DNA from: G001797105 sp964528155
GTDB lineage: Bacteria > Chloroflexota > Anaerolineae > Anaerolineales > E44-bin32
DNA: 64,000 nucleotides
Direction of reading: 5' to 3'
Assembly (NCBI GenBank): GCA_964528155.1
Contig: CAZGRL010000008.1
Coordinates: forward strand, 19,146-83,145
Made by a program: the position numbers and the translations under genes. The notes under the pieces are model-generated. The model made no database searches, had not been told where the DNA came from, and worked only from the letters and a program-made list of their open reading frames with translations. Shown piece after piece: positions 43,021-51,771 of this stretch; positions within the stretch are counted from its first letter, which is position 1; every line of letters starts with the position of its first letter.

Positions 43021-43167
43021 GTCGCCCATCGCCTGTGGTCCGGCGTCCGTTTGCCCCGTCCCCTGTCCTCGGTCTCCGGTCGTCCTTCTTCTGCCGTCCA
43101 TCGTCTATCGTCCGTCGTCCTTGGACCTCCGTCTTCGGTCGTGCACTTTCCGCCGTCCGTCGTCGAG
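43021..43167 (+). repeat. Heptanucleotide array G (GTC arm only)
   Basis: Only the GTC orientation is seen, in several in-register blocks (GTCCCCT, GTCCTCG; later GTCCATC, GTCTATC). No matching GAC arm is visible after the kinase gene, so this copy may have lost one arm. Confidence 0.75.
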
Positions 43168-43177
43168 CGCCGGACTG

Positions 43178-43184
43178 ATACAAT
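43178..43184 (+). promoter_or_regulatory. Possible -10 box before the protease fusion gene
   Basis: GATACAAT lies about 15-20 bases before the ATG at 43200, with no ribosome site between them. A leaderless or nearly leaderless transcript is plausible. Confidence 0.35.
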
Positions 43185-43199
43185 CATCCGACATTGCCC

Positions 43200-44972
43200 A
43201 TGAATGCGATAAACGCCTTTCACTCGCGCCTCTCATTTCGGGTGGGTCGAATCAGGGTCGCCCCGAACATTTCCTGGATCCTGGTCATTCCCGTCGGCCT
43301 ATGGCTCATCCAGGTCTACTACCTTCCGATCCTCGGCGGGACGCTGGCGCCAGCCCAAATGTGGATCACCGGAGGGTTCATCGTCGTCTCCGTCGGAGTT
43401 TCGTTGGCGGCACACGTCTTGGGCCACATCCTGATGGCGCGCGCAACGAAGGTGGAAATCCCGGGGGCGATCAACCTTTCACTCGTCGGCGACGCGGCCC
43501 AGGCTTGGCCCGACTCGACCTCACCCCGTGAGGATGCATTCATCGCACTCGCCGGGCCGGTATTCAATCTGGCGCTGGCAGGGCTTGTCTATCTGGTCTG
43601 GAATGCCCAACTCAACGGCGTTCTCAACGCCGTCACCCTGTTCGCGCTCGTTCTCAACATGTGGCTGTTCGCCGTCAACCTCACCCCGGCCTATCCTCTG
43701 GACGGCGGACGATTCCTCAAAGCGGTCATCTGGGAGGTGGGAGTCCGACCCCCGCGTGCCGTACGGATTGCACGCCGATGCGGATGGATTCTGGCTGGCG
43801 GGTTGAGTTGTTGGGCAGCGTATCTCATCCTCCAGCATGCGCGCTTCAGCTGGGCCACGGGTGGTGTGACGATCGGCTTTGTGATCCTGGTGATCTCCGG
43901 GCTGTCGGTTGGCTCGCCACCGCGCGACGTCACCGAGTCGCCTCCCAACACACCCGGCAGAGACCGCCGCCCGGCCGACATCCTGATTGCCGGGTTGACG
44001 ATTCTCTGCCAGGTTTTGGTCGCCTTCAGCCTGGTGCTGACCAACGATGGGCTTGAGGCGCCAGGGGCGGCGCTCTCAGTGGAGCCGATGGTGCAAATCC
44101 CGCCCGAGCATCTGCATCCGCCCGCGGGCACCTTCATCCTAACGAGCGTGCTCGTGCAGACGCCGATCACGGCCGGCGAATGGGTGATCGGCAAGGTCAG
44201 CCCGGTCGTCAACATCGTCCCACCGGAAATCATCGTGCCCGAGGACACCACACCCCAGGAGCAGGCCCGCCAGGGGTTTGAGATGCTCGATGAGAGCGAG
44301 ACAACCGCCATCGTGGTGGGAATGCGTCTGGCGGGGTTCAGCGCCGACCTCATCGGCAAAGGGATCGAGGTGGTTGACATCCAGCCGGACAGCCACGCCA
44401 CCGGCATACTGCAACCCGGGGACGTGATCATCCAGGTCAATGGAGATTCGGTTCTCACGCCGTCCGAGCTGGTTGATCGGATCAAGGCCCAAAACGGGAA
44501 CGCGGAAGTTCAGCTCACGATTGAGCGCCAAGGTGAACAACGGAAGGTCGATGTGCCTCTGATCACACCGGCTCAGCCGGGTGACTCGCGCCGGATCGGG
44601 ATCGTCATCCAACCGGCTGGTTTCGACGTCAATCTGCCCTTCCCGGTCGAGATCCATTCCCAGAAGATCGTCGGCGGGCCGTCTGCGGGCCTGATGTTCA
44701 CTCTGACCGTTTACAATCTGCTCACGCCTGAGGACCTGACCCAAAACAGGCGGATCGCGGGAACCGGGACGATCTCGCTGGATGGGACGGTCGGGCCGAT
44801 CGGTGGGGTGGAGCAGAAGGTTGCTGCTGCGGAGGCCGCTGGAGCGACATACTTCCTTTGCCCGGCCGACAACTACGACGACGCAGTCGCTGTGGCTCGG
44901 GACATTCAAGTCGTCAAGATCGAAACGGTCGATCAGGCGCTGACATTCCTCCGGGGGTTGGCGGCGAAGTGA
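43200..44972 (+). CDS. Site-2-protease-like (inactive) / PDZ / Lon-type serine protease fusion
   Basis: The 590-residue protein joins an M50-like membrane domain (residues 1-250), a PDZ domain (about 380-450) and a C-terminal Lon (S16) protease domain. In the M50 part, HExxH reads HVLGH (H72, V73), so the catalytic Glu is gone, although the second motif PLDGGR (D168) remains. The Lon dyad is intact: S495 in GGPSAGL and K540 in GVEQKVAAAEAAGA. PDZ-Lon proteins anchored by one span (YlbL type) are common; the multi-span S2P-like anchor is the odd part. It probably degrades or trims membrane proteins. The ATG at 43200 is likely; a TTG lies at 43194. Confidence 0.88.
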   Translation: MNAINAFHSRLSFRVGRIRVAPNISWILVIPVGLWLIQVYYLPILGGTLAPAQMWITGGFIVVSVGVSLAAHVLGHILMARATKVEIPGAINLSLVGDAAQAWPDSTSPREDAFIALAGPVFNLALAGLVYLVWNAQLNGVLNAVTLFALVLNMWLFAVNLTPAYPLDGGRFLKAVIWEVGVRPPRAVRIARRCGWILAGGLSCWAAYLILQHARFSWATGGVTIGFVILVISGLSVGSPPRDVTESPPNTPGRDRRPADILIAGLTILCQVLVAFSLVLTNDGLEAPGAALSVEPMVQIPPEHLHPPAGTFILTSVLVQTPITAGEWVIGKVSPVVNIVPPEIIVPEDTTPQEQARQGFEMLDESETTAIVVGMRLAGFSADLIGKGIEVVDIQPDSHATGILQPGDVIIQVNGDSVLTPSELVDRIKAQNGNAEVQLTIERQGEQRKVDVPLITPAQPGDSRRIGIVIQPAGFDVNLPFPVEIHSQKIVGGPSAGLMFTLTVYNLLTPEDLTQNRRIAGTGTISLDGTVGPIGGVEQKVAAAEAAGATYFLCPADNYDDAVAVARDIQVVKIETVDQALTFLRGLAAK

Positions 44973-44982
44973 TCCGAGCATG

Positions 44983-45079
44983 GACGGCGGACGATAGACG
45001 ACGGACGACGGGAGACTGGGGACGGGAGACGGCAACTTGGCTTTCGCCCCGTCCCCGGTCTTCGGTCGCCGGTCCTGTC
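44983..45079 (+). repeat. Heptanucleotide inverted array H
   Basis: GAC heptads (GACGGCG, GACGATA and further units) run from 44983 to about 45035. A spacer follows, then GTC heptads (GTCCCCG, GTCTTCG) to 45079. It begins 11 bases after the protease stop. Confidence 0.85.
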
Positions 45080-45168
45080 AAGGCCCGAGGGATGCTCCTG
45101 CTCTCCGCTCCGATCTCCTGCGGTCGGCTTGTGATCGCCAGGCGAGGACGGTTGGAGGTGTGTTTTTC

Positions 45169-46209
45169 GTGAGAGCCGCGCTCTATCAGGACTTTCGGAA
45201 GCCGCTTTCGCTTGAGAACGTGTCGGATCCTTCTCCGGCGAGGCACGGAGCGGTCATTCGAGTCACGGCGACAGGGCTGTGCCGCAGCGATTGGCATGGC
45301 TGGATGGGCCATGACCCCGATATTGTGCCCCCCCACGTCCCCGGCCACGAGTTCGCTGGTGAGATCAGTGCGCTCGGGAAGGAAGTGCAAGGCTGGCGCG
45401 TCGGGGAACGAGTGACAGTTCCTTTTGTGTGCGCCTGTGGCAGCTGTCCCCAATGCCTCTCAGGGAACCATCAGGTGTGTGAACGCCAAACTCAACCGGG
45501 CTTCACCCACTGGGGGTCGTTTGCGGAGTTTGTGGCGATCGATCACGCCGCGGTCAATCTGGTGCGGCTTCCGGATGGCCTGGACGACGTCAGCGCCGCC
45601 AGCCTGGGCTGCCGCTTCGCTACATCGTTCCGGGCCGTGGTGGACCAAGCCGGGGTAAAGGCAGGTGAGTGGGTGGCAGTGCATGGTTGCGGGGGTGTTG
45701 GGCTGTCGAGCATCATGATCGCCAATGCCCTCGGCGCCCGGGTGGTCGCGATCGATATCTCCGAAGACAAGCTGGCGCTGGCGGAGTCTGTCGGCGCCAG
45801 CGCGGTGATCCTTGACACGGGAAGGGTCGACATCGTAGAAGCCGTGGTTCAGCAGACCGGCGGCGGTGCCCATGTTTCCATCGATGCCTTGGGCAGCCCG
45901 AAAACCTGCTTCAACTCCGTGGCCAACTTGCGGCGACGAGGACGTCACGTACAGGTGGGGCTGATGGCGGCGGACCACCGGCAGGCGCCCATCCCCATGA
46001 ACTTGGTGATCGCCAGGGAGTTGCAGATCTTGGGGAGTCATGGAATGCAGGCGCACCGTTACCCGGAATTGTTGGCGATGATCCAGCGCGGCGCACTCAG
46101 GCCGGACAAGCTGGTGCAGAAGAGGATCAGTCTGGAAGAGTCGCTGGAAGCTCTGGTCGCGATGGACGACTTCCGCGGGACCGGGGTCACGGTCATTGAC
46201 CGATTCTGA
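45169..46209 (+). CDS. Zinc-dependent alcohol dehydrogenase (MDR family)
   Basis: The 346-residue protein has catalytic-zinc residues in GLCRSDWHG and PGHEFAG. The four structural-zinc cysteines are in CACGSCPQCLSGNHQVCE, and a Rossmann motif VHGCGGVGLSS precedes the NAD(P) domain. It oxidises alcohols or reduces aldehydes; the substrate is unknown. The GTG at 45169, ten bases after GGAGG, fits the family N-terminus; an in-frame ATG at 45037 lies in array H. Confidence 0.9.
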   Translation: MRAALYQDFRKPLSLENVSDPSPARHGAVIRVTATGLCRSDWHGWMGHDPDIVPPHVPGHEFAGEISALGKEVQGWRVGERVTVPFVCACGSCPQCLSGNHQVCERQTQPGFTHWGSFAEFVAIDHAAVNLVRLPDGLDDVSAASLGCRFATSFRAVVDQAGVKAGEWVAVHGCGGVGLSSIMIANALGARVVAIDISEDKLALAESVGASAVILDTGRVDIVEAVVQQTGGGAHVSIDALGSPKTCFNSVANLRRRGRHVQVGLMAADHRQAPIPMNLVIARELQILGSHGMQAHRYPELLAMIQRGALRPDKLVQKRISLEESLEALVAMDDFRGTGVTVIDRF

Positions 46210-46223
46210 AGGGTGCAGAAGGT

Positions 46224-46338
46224 GGACGGCGGGCCACAGACGACCGGGGACGGGAGACCGAGAACCAGGCATTGGCCCCGTCCCCCGTCTTCGGTCTCCG
46301 GTCTTTCCGTCGTCCATCGTCGGCCGTCCATCGTCCTC
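46224..46338 (+). repeat. Heptanucleotide inverted array I
   Basis: A short GAC arm (GACGGCG, later GACGGGA, GACCGAG) and a longer GTC arm (GTCCCCC, GTCTTCG, then others) are separated by about 17 bases. The array lies between the alcohol dehydrogenase and the EamA transporter. Confidence 0.8.
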
Positions 46339-46393
46339 TCGCAGATAGAGTGCGTAGCCAAAGGGAAGACTCAGCCTTGAGGAGGGCTTGCCA

Positions 46394-47305
46394 ATGCGGG
46401 TGAGGGAGTGGGGCGCTTTTGTCCTGTTGGGGTTGATTTGGGGTTCTTCGTTCTTGTGGATCAAGGTCGCCGTGGCCGAGATCGGACCTTTCATGCTGGT
46501 CGCTCTACGTGTGCTTTTCGGTCTGGCGGGGCTGGTGCTGATTGTACTCATCAGGCGGCAGAGGATACCCCTTGATCGGAGTGCCCTGTTGGGATTCATC
46601 TTCCTTGGGACAGTCAACACCGCCGTGCCTTTCACGCTCATCTCCTGGGGCGAGACGCACATCGAGTCGGCCCTGGCCGCCATCCTCAACGGAACGGTGC
46701 CGTTGTTCACCATCGTCATCGCCCATTTCTGGCTACAGGACGAGAAGATTAACCTCCAGCGATCAGCCGGCTTGTTGGCGGGGTTTTTCGGTGTGCTGAT
46801 TCTCGTCACGCGCAATCTCGAACCGGGCGCGCTTATGCGCAACGACCTCCTCGGCCAACTGGCCGTTCTGGGGGCGGCGGCATGTTATGCCACGGCGGCG
46901 ACGTTCACGCGCCGGCATATGAGCGGCCACGCCCCGCTGGTTCAGTCGCTGATGAGTCTGCTGGTCGCCGATGCCTTGCTTTGGATGGCATTGCCGATCG
47001 CTGAGAGGCCGGTCCAATTCCCGTCTCTACCGATCACCTGGCTGGCTTTGGTCTGGCTGGGATTGCTCGGCTCGTGCCTGGCCTACCTGCTGTATTTCTT
47101 CTTGCTCAAAAACTGGGGCCCGACTCGTACGACGCTGGTGACGTATGTGTTTCCGGTGGTTGGCGTCATCCTGGGGGTCACCTTCCTCGATGAGGTCGCC
47201 GACTTGCGGCTGATCCTGGGGACCGCGCTGGTCGTCGCCAGCATCGCGTTGGTCAATCTGCGGGCGCGTCGGAGGCGAGTTGTCCCGACCGTCGCGCTGG
47301 ATTGA
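46394..47305 (+). CDS. EamA/DMT-family transporter
   Basis: The 303-residue protein has ten membrane spans in two EamA repeats. The family start GLIWGSSFLWIKVAV and the second-repeat LGSCLAYLLYFFLLKNWG are both visible. It may export or import a small metabolite. The ATG at 46394 follows TTGAGGAGGG. Confidence 0.9.
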   Translation: MRVREWGAFVLLGLIWGSSFLWIKVAVAEIGPFMLVALRVLFGLAGLVLIVLIRRQRIPLDRSALLGFIFLGTVNTAVPFTLISWGETHIESALAAILNGTVPLFTIVIAHFWLQDEKINLQRSAGLLAGFFGVLILVTRNLEPGALMRNDLLGQLAVLGAAACYATAATFTRRHMSGHAPLVQSLMSLLVADALLWMALPIAERPVQFPSLPITWLALVWLGLLGSCLAYLLYFFLLKNWGPTRTTLVTYVFPVVGVILGVTFLDEVADLRLILGTALVVASIALVNLRARRRRVVPTVALD

Positions 47306-47330
47306 TCGTGGGCCCGGGCTTCGGCCCAGG

Positions 47331-47511
47331 CGACGGCAGACCTCGGACGACGGACGACTTCGGGAGGAAGTTGGAGGACTGAACATGGATGGAATCGCTG
47401 CACTGGTCGTCCATCGTCTATCGTCAGCCGTCCGGTCCCCCGTCCCCGGCCTTCGGTCTCCGGTCTTCCGTCCGCCGTCCGTCGTCTGCCGTCCAACGTC
47501 CGATGTCCGAG
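47331..47511 (+). repeat. Heptanucleotide inverted array J (longest GTC run)
   Basis: A short GAC arm (GACGGCA, GACCTCG and two more) and a unique middle of about 45 bases precede the GTC arm. Ten 7-base units run in unbroken register from about 47441 to 47511 (GTCCCCG first, GTCCGAG last; one unit starts GCC). The array ends 9 bases before the Crp/Fnr start codon. Confidence 0.88.
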
Positions 47512-47519
47512 TGTGATCC

Positions 47520-48194
47520 ATGATTGATGACACACAGTTCAAGCGCATCACCAGGGCCTTACCGCTGTTGAAGCAAGCGGACCCCGAATTGGTGCGGGAG
47601 TTCCGGGAGAACGCCTTCCTTGCCTCCATCCCGCCCGGCAAAGATGTCTTCGTCGAGGGCGACAGCGTTCAGGCAATCCCCCTCTTGCTCTCGGGCGTTG
47701 TGCGTGTCTACCAGATCGGGGAGACAGGCCGGGAGGTCACGTTGTATCGCTTCCGCCCCGGCGAGTCGTGCGTGCTGACGGCCAATGCGATCTTGCGTCT
47801 CCAATCATTCCCGGCCATCGCCACCGTTGAAGAGAGCGTCGAGGCGGTCATGATCCCGGCCGACGCCTTCCGCGACTGGGTCCGCCGCCACGAGCTCTGG
47901 CGCGACTTCTATTTCGAGTTGGTCTCACAGCGGCTGGCTAGCGTGATGGGAATTGTGGAAGAGGTGGCATTCCGACGCCTCGACGCCCGAGTCGCCTCGC
48001 TTCTCCTGGCAAGATCAGAACGAGAGAACCCTGTCCGCATGACGCATCAGGAGATCGCCTCGGAGTTGGGCAGCTCACGTGAGGTGATCAGCCGCATTCT
48101 GGAGGACTTCTCGAGTAGAGGTGCAATCCGGACGGAGCGGGGGGCGGTCGAGGTCCTGGACTTCGATCCGATAAGAAGCCTGGCCGAAGGGTGA
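47520..48194 (+). CDS. Crp/Fnr-family transcriptional regulator
   Basis: The 224-residue protein has an N-terminal cyclic-nucleotide-binding-like beta roll with FRPGESCVLTANAI and a C-terminal Crp-type helix-turn-helix (MTHQEIASELGSSREVISRILED). It lacks the N-terminal cysteine cluster of FNR, so it does not sense oxygen through that kind of Fe-S centre. A perfect palindrome overlaps its stop codon and lies before a DUF2892 gene, a frequent partner of such regulators. Confidence 0.92.
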   Translation: MIDDTQFKRITRALPLLKQADPELVREFRENAFLASIPPGKDVFVEGDSVQAIPLLLSGVVRVYQIGETGREVTLYRFRPGESCVLTANAILRLQSFPAIATVEESVEAVMIPADAFRDWVRRHELWRDFYFELVSQRLASVMGIVEEVAFRRLDARVASLLLARSERENPVRMTHQEIASELGSSREVISRILEDFSSRGAIRTERGAVEVLDFDPIRSLAEG

Positions 48195-48203
48195 CATTGT
48201 CAC
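48191..48203 (+). promoter_or_regulatory. Candidate Crp/Fnr operator GTGACATTGTCAC
   Basis: A perfect 6-bp inverted repeat with a 1-base spacer overlaps the stop of the regulator gene. It is centred about 41 bases before the start point predicted from the -10 box at 48226, the usual place for a class II activator site. Confidence 0.5.
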
Positions 48204-48225
48204 AGACACAGGGAGCTGTCTCTTC

Positions 48226-48231
48226 TATACT
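48226..48231 (+). promoter_or_regulatory. Probable -10 box of the DUF2892 gene
   Basis: TATACT lies 39 bases before the start codon. The -35 position holds only CAGACA, so an activator would be expected. Confidence 0.5.
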
Positions 48232-48270
48232 GCGGTCAATCTGAAAACCCAGAAGATAGGAGATGGTCGA

Positions 48271-48498
48271 ATGAATCCCTTTGTTGCATTCATGGCTTCC
48301 ACGACGGGCCGCATCGTTCGGGTCGTGGCCGGAGCCGCCTTGATCGCCTATGGGCTGCTGAGCCTGGGCGGGACGGCAGGCATCATTGTGGCCGTGATCG
48401 GCGCCGTGCCGTTCCTGGCCGGCGTGTTTGATGTGTGCGTGTTTGCACCCTTGTTTGGGAATCCCTTCAGCGGTCCGAGAATCCGCGCCGGGCGCTAG
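48271..48498 (+). CDS. DUF2892 (YgaP-like) small membrane protein
   Basis: The 75-residue protein has the DUF2892 pattern: R-x-x-R in GRIVRVVAGAALIAYGLL, a Gly-rich two-span hairpin and the ending CVFAPLFG. In other bacteria the domain is often linked to rhodanese-type sulfur proteins, but its role is unknown. The start follows TAGGAGATG. Confidence 0.85.
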   Translation: MNPFVAFMASTTGRIVRVVAGAALIAYGLLSLGGTAGIIVAVIGAVPFLAGVFDVCVFAPLFGNPFSGPRIRAGR

Positions 48499-48521
48499 GC
48501 CCCAATCCGCGGAAATCTACT

Positions 48522-48550
48522 GGCACCGAGCCATTCCGTGGCTCGGTGCC
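48522..48550 (+). terminator. Stem-loop after the DUF2892 gene
   Basis: A perfect 12-bp stem (GGCACCGAGCCA with its complement) and a TTCCG loop end the transcript 24 bases after the stop codon. The following CATTTG is not a good T-run. Confidence 0.6.
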
Positions 48551-49061
48551 CATTTGCGTGTCTCGACCTGCTTCCATGAGTGGGGATCGGCCAATCCCGC
48601 TTGCGATGAAGCCTGTCGAAACAGGTTCCTCCGGAGGGTGATCATCGGGTAGCTGGCTGACCGGCCCTACGCTCGGCCAGCTGTGGAGCTTGCCTTGCCT
48701 GGGATCCTTACCCCAATCGTGACCTCATCTGAGGAGGGCATGTACCCAGGCCACCTTCGGTTTTGGCCGGGCCTGTTCAAGTCCCCTCACGGACGCCGTC
48801 TGAAGCTCGGATCCATCGACCGACCTAGATCGGCCGGCGGCCGAGTCTCGGAAGGCGGGCTTGGAGCAATCACCAGGTTGGCCTGCCCATGGCGACAATT
48901 GCATGAACCTGGCATTTCGCATGCGCCCGAAAGCATTGTAGAGTAAAGAGTGCCGTACGCGCCGCCCGGTTGCCATGCCAGCGCGGGGTAAGGCTCGGAC
49001 GCTGATGGGCAGCGGACGGAAGATCACAACCTTCTGACTTTCCTCTGGAAAGGATTCACTT
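48551..49061. other. Non-coding spacer before the usp gene
   Basis: About 510 bases without a convincing gene and without heptad arrays. A 7-bp stem AGCTGGC/GCCAGCT at about 48651-48683 is the only structure I noticed. The promoter of the usp-transporter-usp operon must lie near the 3' end. Confidence 0.5.
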
Positions 49062-49508
49062 GTGAGCGGGATCGTGTGTGCCGTGCGAGGAGGTCCAGCC
49101 AGCCAGCCTACGCTCGACCGGGCGATCGCCCTGGCCAAGCAAACCGGCCTGCCTCTCTCGTTTCTTTACGTTGTGAATCTCGATTTCCTGGATCACACCC
49201 AAAGCAGCCGGGTGCAGACCATCACACACGAGCTTCAGCAGATGGGCGAGTTCATCTTGCTCACGGCACAGACGAGAGCCGCGGCGCAAGGGGTCGAGGC
49301 TGAAGGCATCGTCCGCCACGGGCGTGTGGCGCACGAAATCAGTCAAGTGTGCCACGAGATCGGCGCCGAGTATCTCGTTCTCGGCCAGCCCAAGTTCCAC
49401 ATGGAGGAGAGCGTCTTCACCAAGGACCTCTTGAGAGAATTCATTCAGCGAGTGGAAGAGCAGACCGGGGCCAAGGTGATCCTTCCCGAAGGAACATCAA
49501 GTGGGTAA
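49062..49508 (+). CDS. Universal stress protein (UspA family), copy 1
   Basis: The 148-residue protein has the UspA fold pattern (IVCAVRGGPASQPTLDRAIALA at the start, EYLVLGQP late). The Gly-rich ATP-binding motif G-2X-G-9X-G(S/T) is not recognisable, so ATP binding is doubtful. The GTG start follows GGAAAGGATTC. It overlaps the transporter gene by 8 bases. Confidence 0.85.
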   Translation: MSGIVCAVRGGPASQPTLDRAIALAKQTGLPLSFLYVVNLDFLDHTQSSRVQTITHELQQMGEFILLTAQTRAAAQGVEAEGIVRHGRVAHEISQVCHEIGAEYLVLGQPKFHMEESVFTKDLLREFIQRVEEQTGAKVILPEGTSSG

Positions 49509-51228
49509 GCACGGACGCCTGATCCTTGTCACTGCGTCCCTTGGCATCGCAATGTTGTTGCTGGCCAGATCTGCCGAAGTCAGCGGGGCGCAGACATCCA
49601 TGCATCAGGGTCTGGTCGTGGGGAGCGTTCACGACCGTCAGGGACAGCCCATAGGTGGAGCCCTTGCATCGCTGATCGTCCCGGGAACGAGTGCGTCGCT
49701 GGCGGATTCCACCAGCCAGGCGGACGGAGAGTTCGTCCTTCCGATATCGGGACCTCTCCCCGAAGCGTTGGCGGTTCACATCGAGCGCGAGCACTTTCAA
49801 AGTGCAGATATTCCTCTGGATACGACCGCGACTGCGAGTCTGCGCGCCGGACAGCCGGTCGCCCTGCCGGACACGGTCATGTTTCGACGGGTGAGCGCTT
49901 CATTTTGGATCGCCGCGGCCGTGTTCGTCGGCATGCTCATTTTGATTGCCCGCGGGGATTTCCACAACACCCTGGCGGCGCTCCTGGGTGCGAGTGTCAT
50001 CTTCGCCTTCAGCTACCTGGGAAAGCCCCTATATAGTGACCTCTTCATCTTCGATTTTCCCGGTGCGCTTCGGTATGTCGATTGGAATGTGATCTTCCTT
50101 GTAATGGGCATGATGATCATTATCGCCGCTGTAGAACGCACGGGGATCTTTCAGTGGCTGGCCTACAAGGCGTACCGTCTCTCCGGAGGACGGATCTGGC
50201 TCCTGGTTCCGATCCTGATGCTTATCGCTGGCATCGCCTCTGCCTTTCTGGACAATGTGACCACGATGTTGTTGATGACACCGATTACTGTCCAGATCGC
50301 GCTGGCGCTCGGTATCAACCCCCTGGCGTTGCTCATGCCCGAGGTGATGACGTCCAACGTGGCCGGAATCAGCACCCTCATCGGCACCCCGACCAATATC
50401 CTGATCGGTTCGTACGGCAAGATTTCGTTTAATTCCTTCCTCTCCAATCTGACCCCAGCTGTCCTGGTGGCCATGGTCGGACTGATCATCTACAGTGAAT
50501 TGGCCTACCGGAATGAGTTGCAGAGCAAGGGTGAAGGGGAGATGTCCGAGTTGCTTCTGAAGAAGCTGGCCGAAAGAGCGATCATCACCGAACCGGACCA
50601 CCTCCGAAAGGCCGGCGTGGTCGGCCTGGCCATGCTCGTCCTGTTCATCGGCGGCGAGCATTTCAACCTGCTGCCATCCATGACAGCGTTGATGGGAGCG
50701 ACAGCGCTGCTGATCTGGATTCGGCCGGATATCGAGGAGATGATCGAGGCCGTGGATTGGACGACGCTGGTGTTCTTCATCGCACTCTTCATCGTTGTGG
50801 GCGCCATCCAGGAGGTAGGTCTGGTAAGCTTCATCGCCGACGGGATCGCGCGGCTTGTCGGCGGGAACCTGCTCGTGGCGATCCTTGTGGTGACCTGGTC
50901 CAGCGCGCTGCTATCGACGGTTATCGCCAATATCCCTTTTACTGCCGCCATGCTGCCGGTCATCGGCTACCTCACCACCACAGTGCCGGGAGCAGGGAGC
51001 AAGGTTCTGTTCTATTCCCTGTCGGTCGGCTCGGCCATGGGCGGCAACGGCTCCTTGATCGGCGCCTCGGCGAACATGGTCGCTGCCGGGATCGCCGAAC
51101 GGGCGGGGTATCCCATTACCTACGAACATTTCATGAAGAAGGGCTTCCCGGCGTTGGTGATCACTGTTGGACTGGCCTCGATCTGGTTGATTGTGCGCTT
51201 CATCACGCTTCACAGCATGGGCCAATAG
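49501..51228 (+). CDS. Ion-transporter-superfamily (CitMHS/NhaD/ArsB-like) permease with N-terminal extracytoplasmic domain
   Basis: The 575-residue protein has a signal-like N-terminus, a domain of about 100 residues resembling carboxypeptidase regulatory repeats (VVGSVHDRQGQPIGGALASL), and then a twelve-span IT-superfamily permease with SNVAGISTLIGTPTNILIGSYG and GGNGSLIGASANMVAAGI. Family members move citrate, arsenite or Na+/H+. The extra exported domain and the flanking usp genes suggest regulated transport. The start is GTG, overlapping usp copy 1. Confidence 0.88.
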   Translation: MGKHGRLILVTASLGIAMLLLARSAEVSGAQTSMHQGLVVGSVHDRQGQPIGGALASLIVPGTSASLADSTSQADGEFVLPISGPLPEALAVHIEREHFQSADIPLDTTATASLRAGQPVALPDTVMFRRVSASFWIAAAVFVGMLILIARGDFHNTLAALLGASVIFAFSYLGKPLYSDLFIFDFPGALRYVDWNVIFLVMGMMIIIAAVERTGIFQWLAYKAYRLSGGRIWLLVPILMLIAGIASAFLDNVTTMLLMTPITVQIALALGINPLALLMPEVMTSNVAGISTLIGTPTNILIGSYGKISFNSFLSNLTPAVLVAMVGLIIYSELAYRNELQSKGEGEMSELLLKKLAERAIITEPDHLRKAGVVGLAMLVLFIGGEHFNLLPSMTALMGATALLIWIRPDIEEMIEAVDWTTLVFFIALFIVVGAIQEVGLVSFIADGIARLVGGNLLVAILVVTWSSALLSTVIANIPFTAAMLPVIGYLTTTVPGAGSKVLFYSLSVGSAMGGNGSLIGASANMVAAGIAERAGYPITYEHFMKKGFPALVITVGLASIWLIVRFITLHSMGQ

Positions 51229-51250
51229 TGGAAGGACGGAAGACCACCGG

Positions 51251-51712
51251 ATGACAGCAGACAAGGTCAATCACATCGTTTGTGCTGTCAGGGGTGTACC
51301 CGGGAGTCGGGAGACTGTTACGCGGGCCATCGATCTGGCCTTGGAGAACGATGCGAAACTGACTTTCGTGCGCGTCGTTAACGCGGAGTTTCTTGATCAC
51401 GCCACTGTGGGTCCCCTGAGCATCGTCTACAATGAACTGGTTGAGATGGCGACATTCGCCATGATGATCCTTTGCGATCGCGCTCAGCGGCGTGGGGTGC
51501 GTGAGGCCGAATACGCCCTCCGCGAAGGAGATGTTCGTGAGCAATTGCTCCGCTTCGCCGTTGAGACCCAAGCGGAGCTAATGATCATCGGTCAACCCTC
51601 CCGTCGTCCTGGAGGAAGCCTCTTCAGGGGCGGGGAAATCGAGACTTTCAAGGCTGATCTGGAAGAAAAGGGCCGCATCAGAGTTTTCCAGGTCGGTCCC
51701 GGCGAGGCTTAG
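51251..51712 (+). CDS. Universal stress protein (UspA family), copy 2
   Basis: The 153-residue protein is a paralogue of the usp at 49062: both share IVCAVRG near the start, NLDFLDH/NAEFLDH in the second strand and LGQP/IGQP late. It starts 22 bases after the transporter gene. Two related Usp proteins enclosing one permease suggests they act on it, perhaps as a heterodimer. Confidence 0.85.
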   Translation: MTADKVNHIVCAVRGVPGSRETVTRAIDLALENDAKLTFVRVVNAEFLDHATVGPLSIVYNELVEMATFAMMILCDRAQRRGVREAEYALREGDVREQLLRFAVETQAELMIIGQPSRRPGGSLFRGGEIETFKADLEEKGRIRVFQVGPGEA

Positions 51713-51771
51713 AGCGGCCGAAGGACGCCTTGGAGCGGTCCTGTGTGTATCGCACCTTAGGAGATGTCGAT

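Noticed and set aside
48551..49061. tRNA or small RNA gene in the spacer
   Set aside because: No cloverleaf with a GTTCRANTC loop could be found. Only a short stem-loop is visible.
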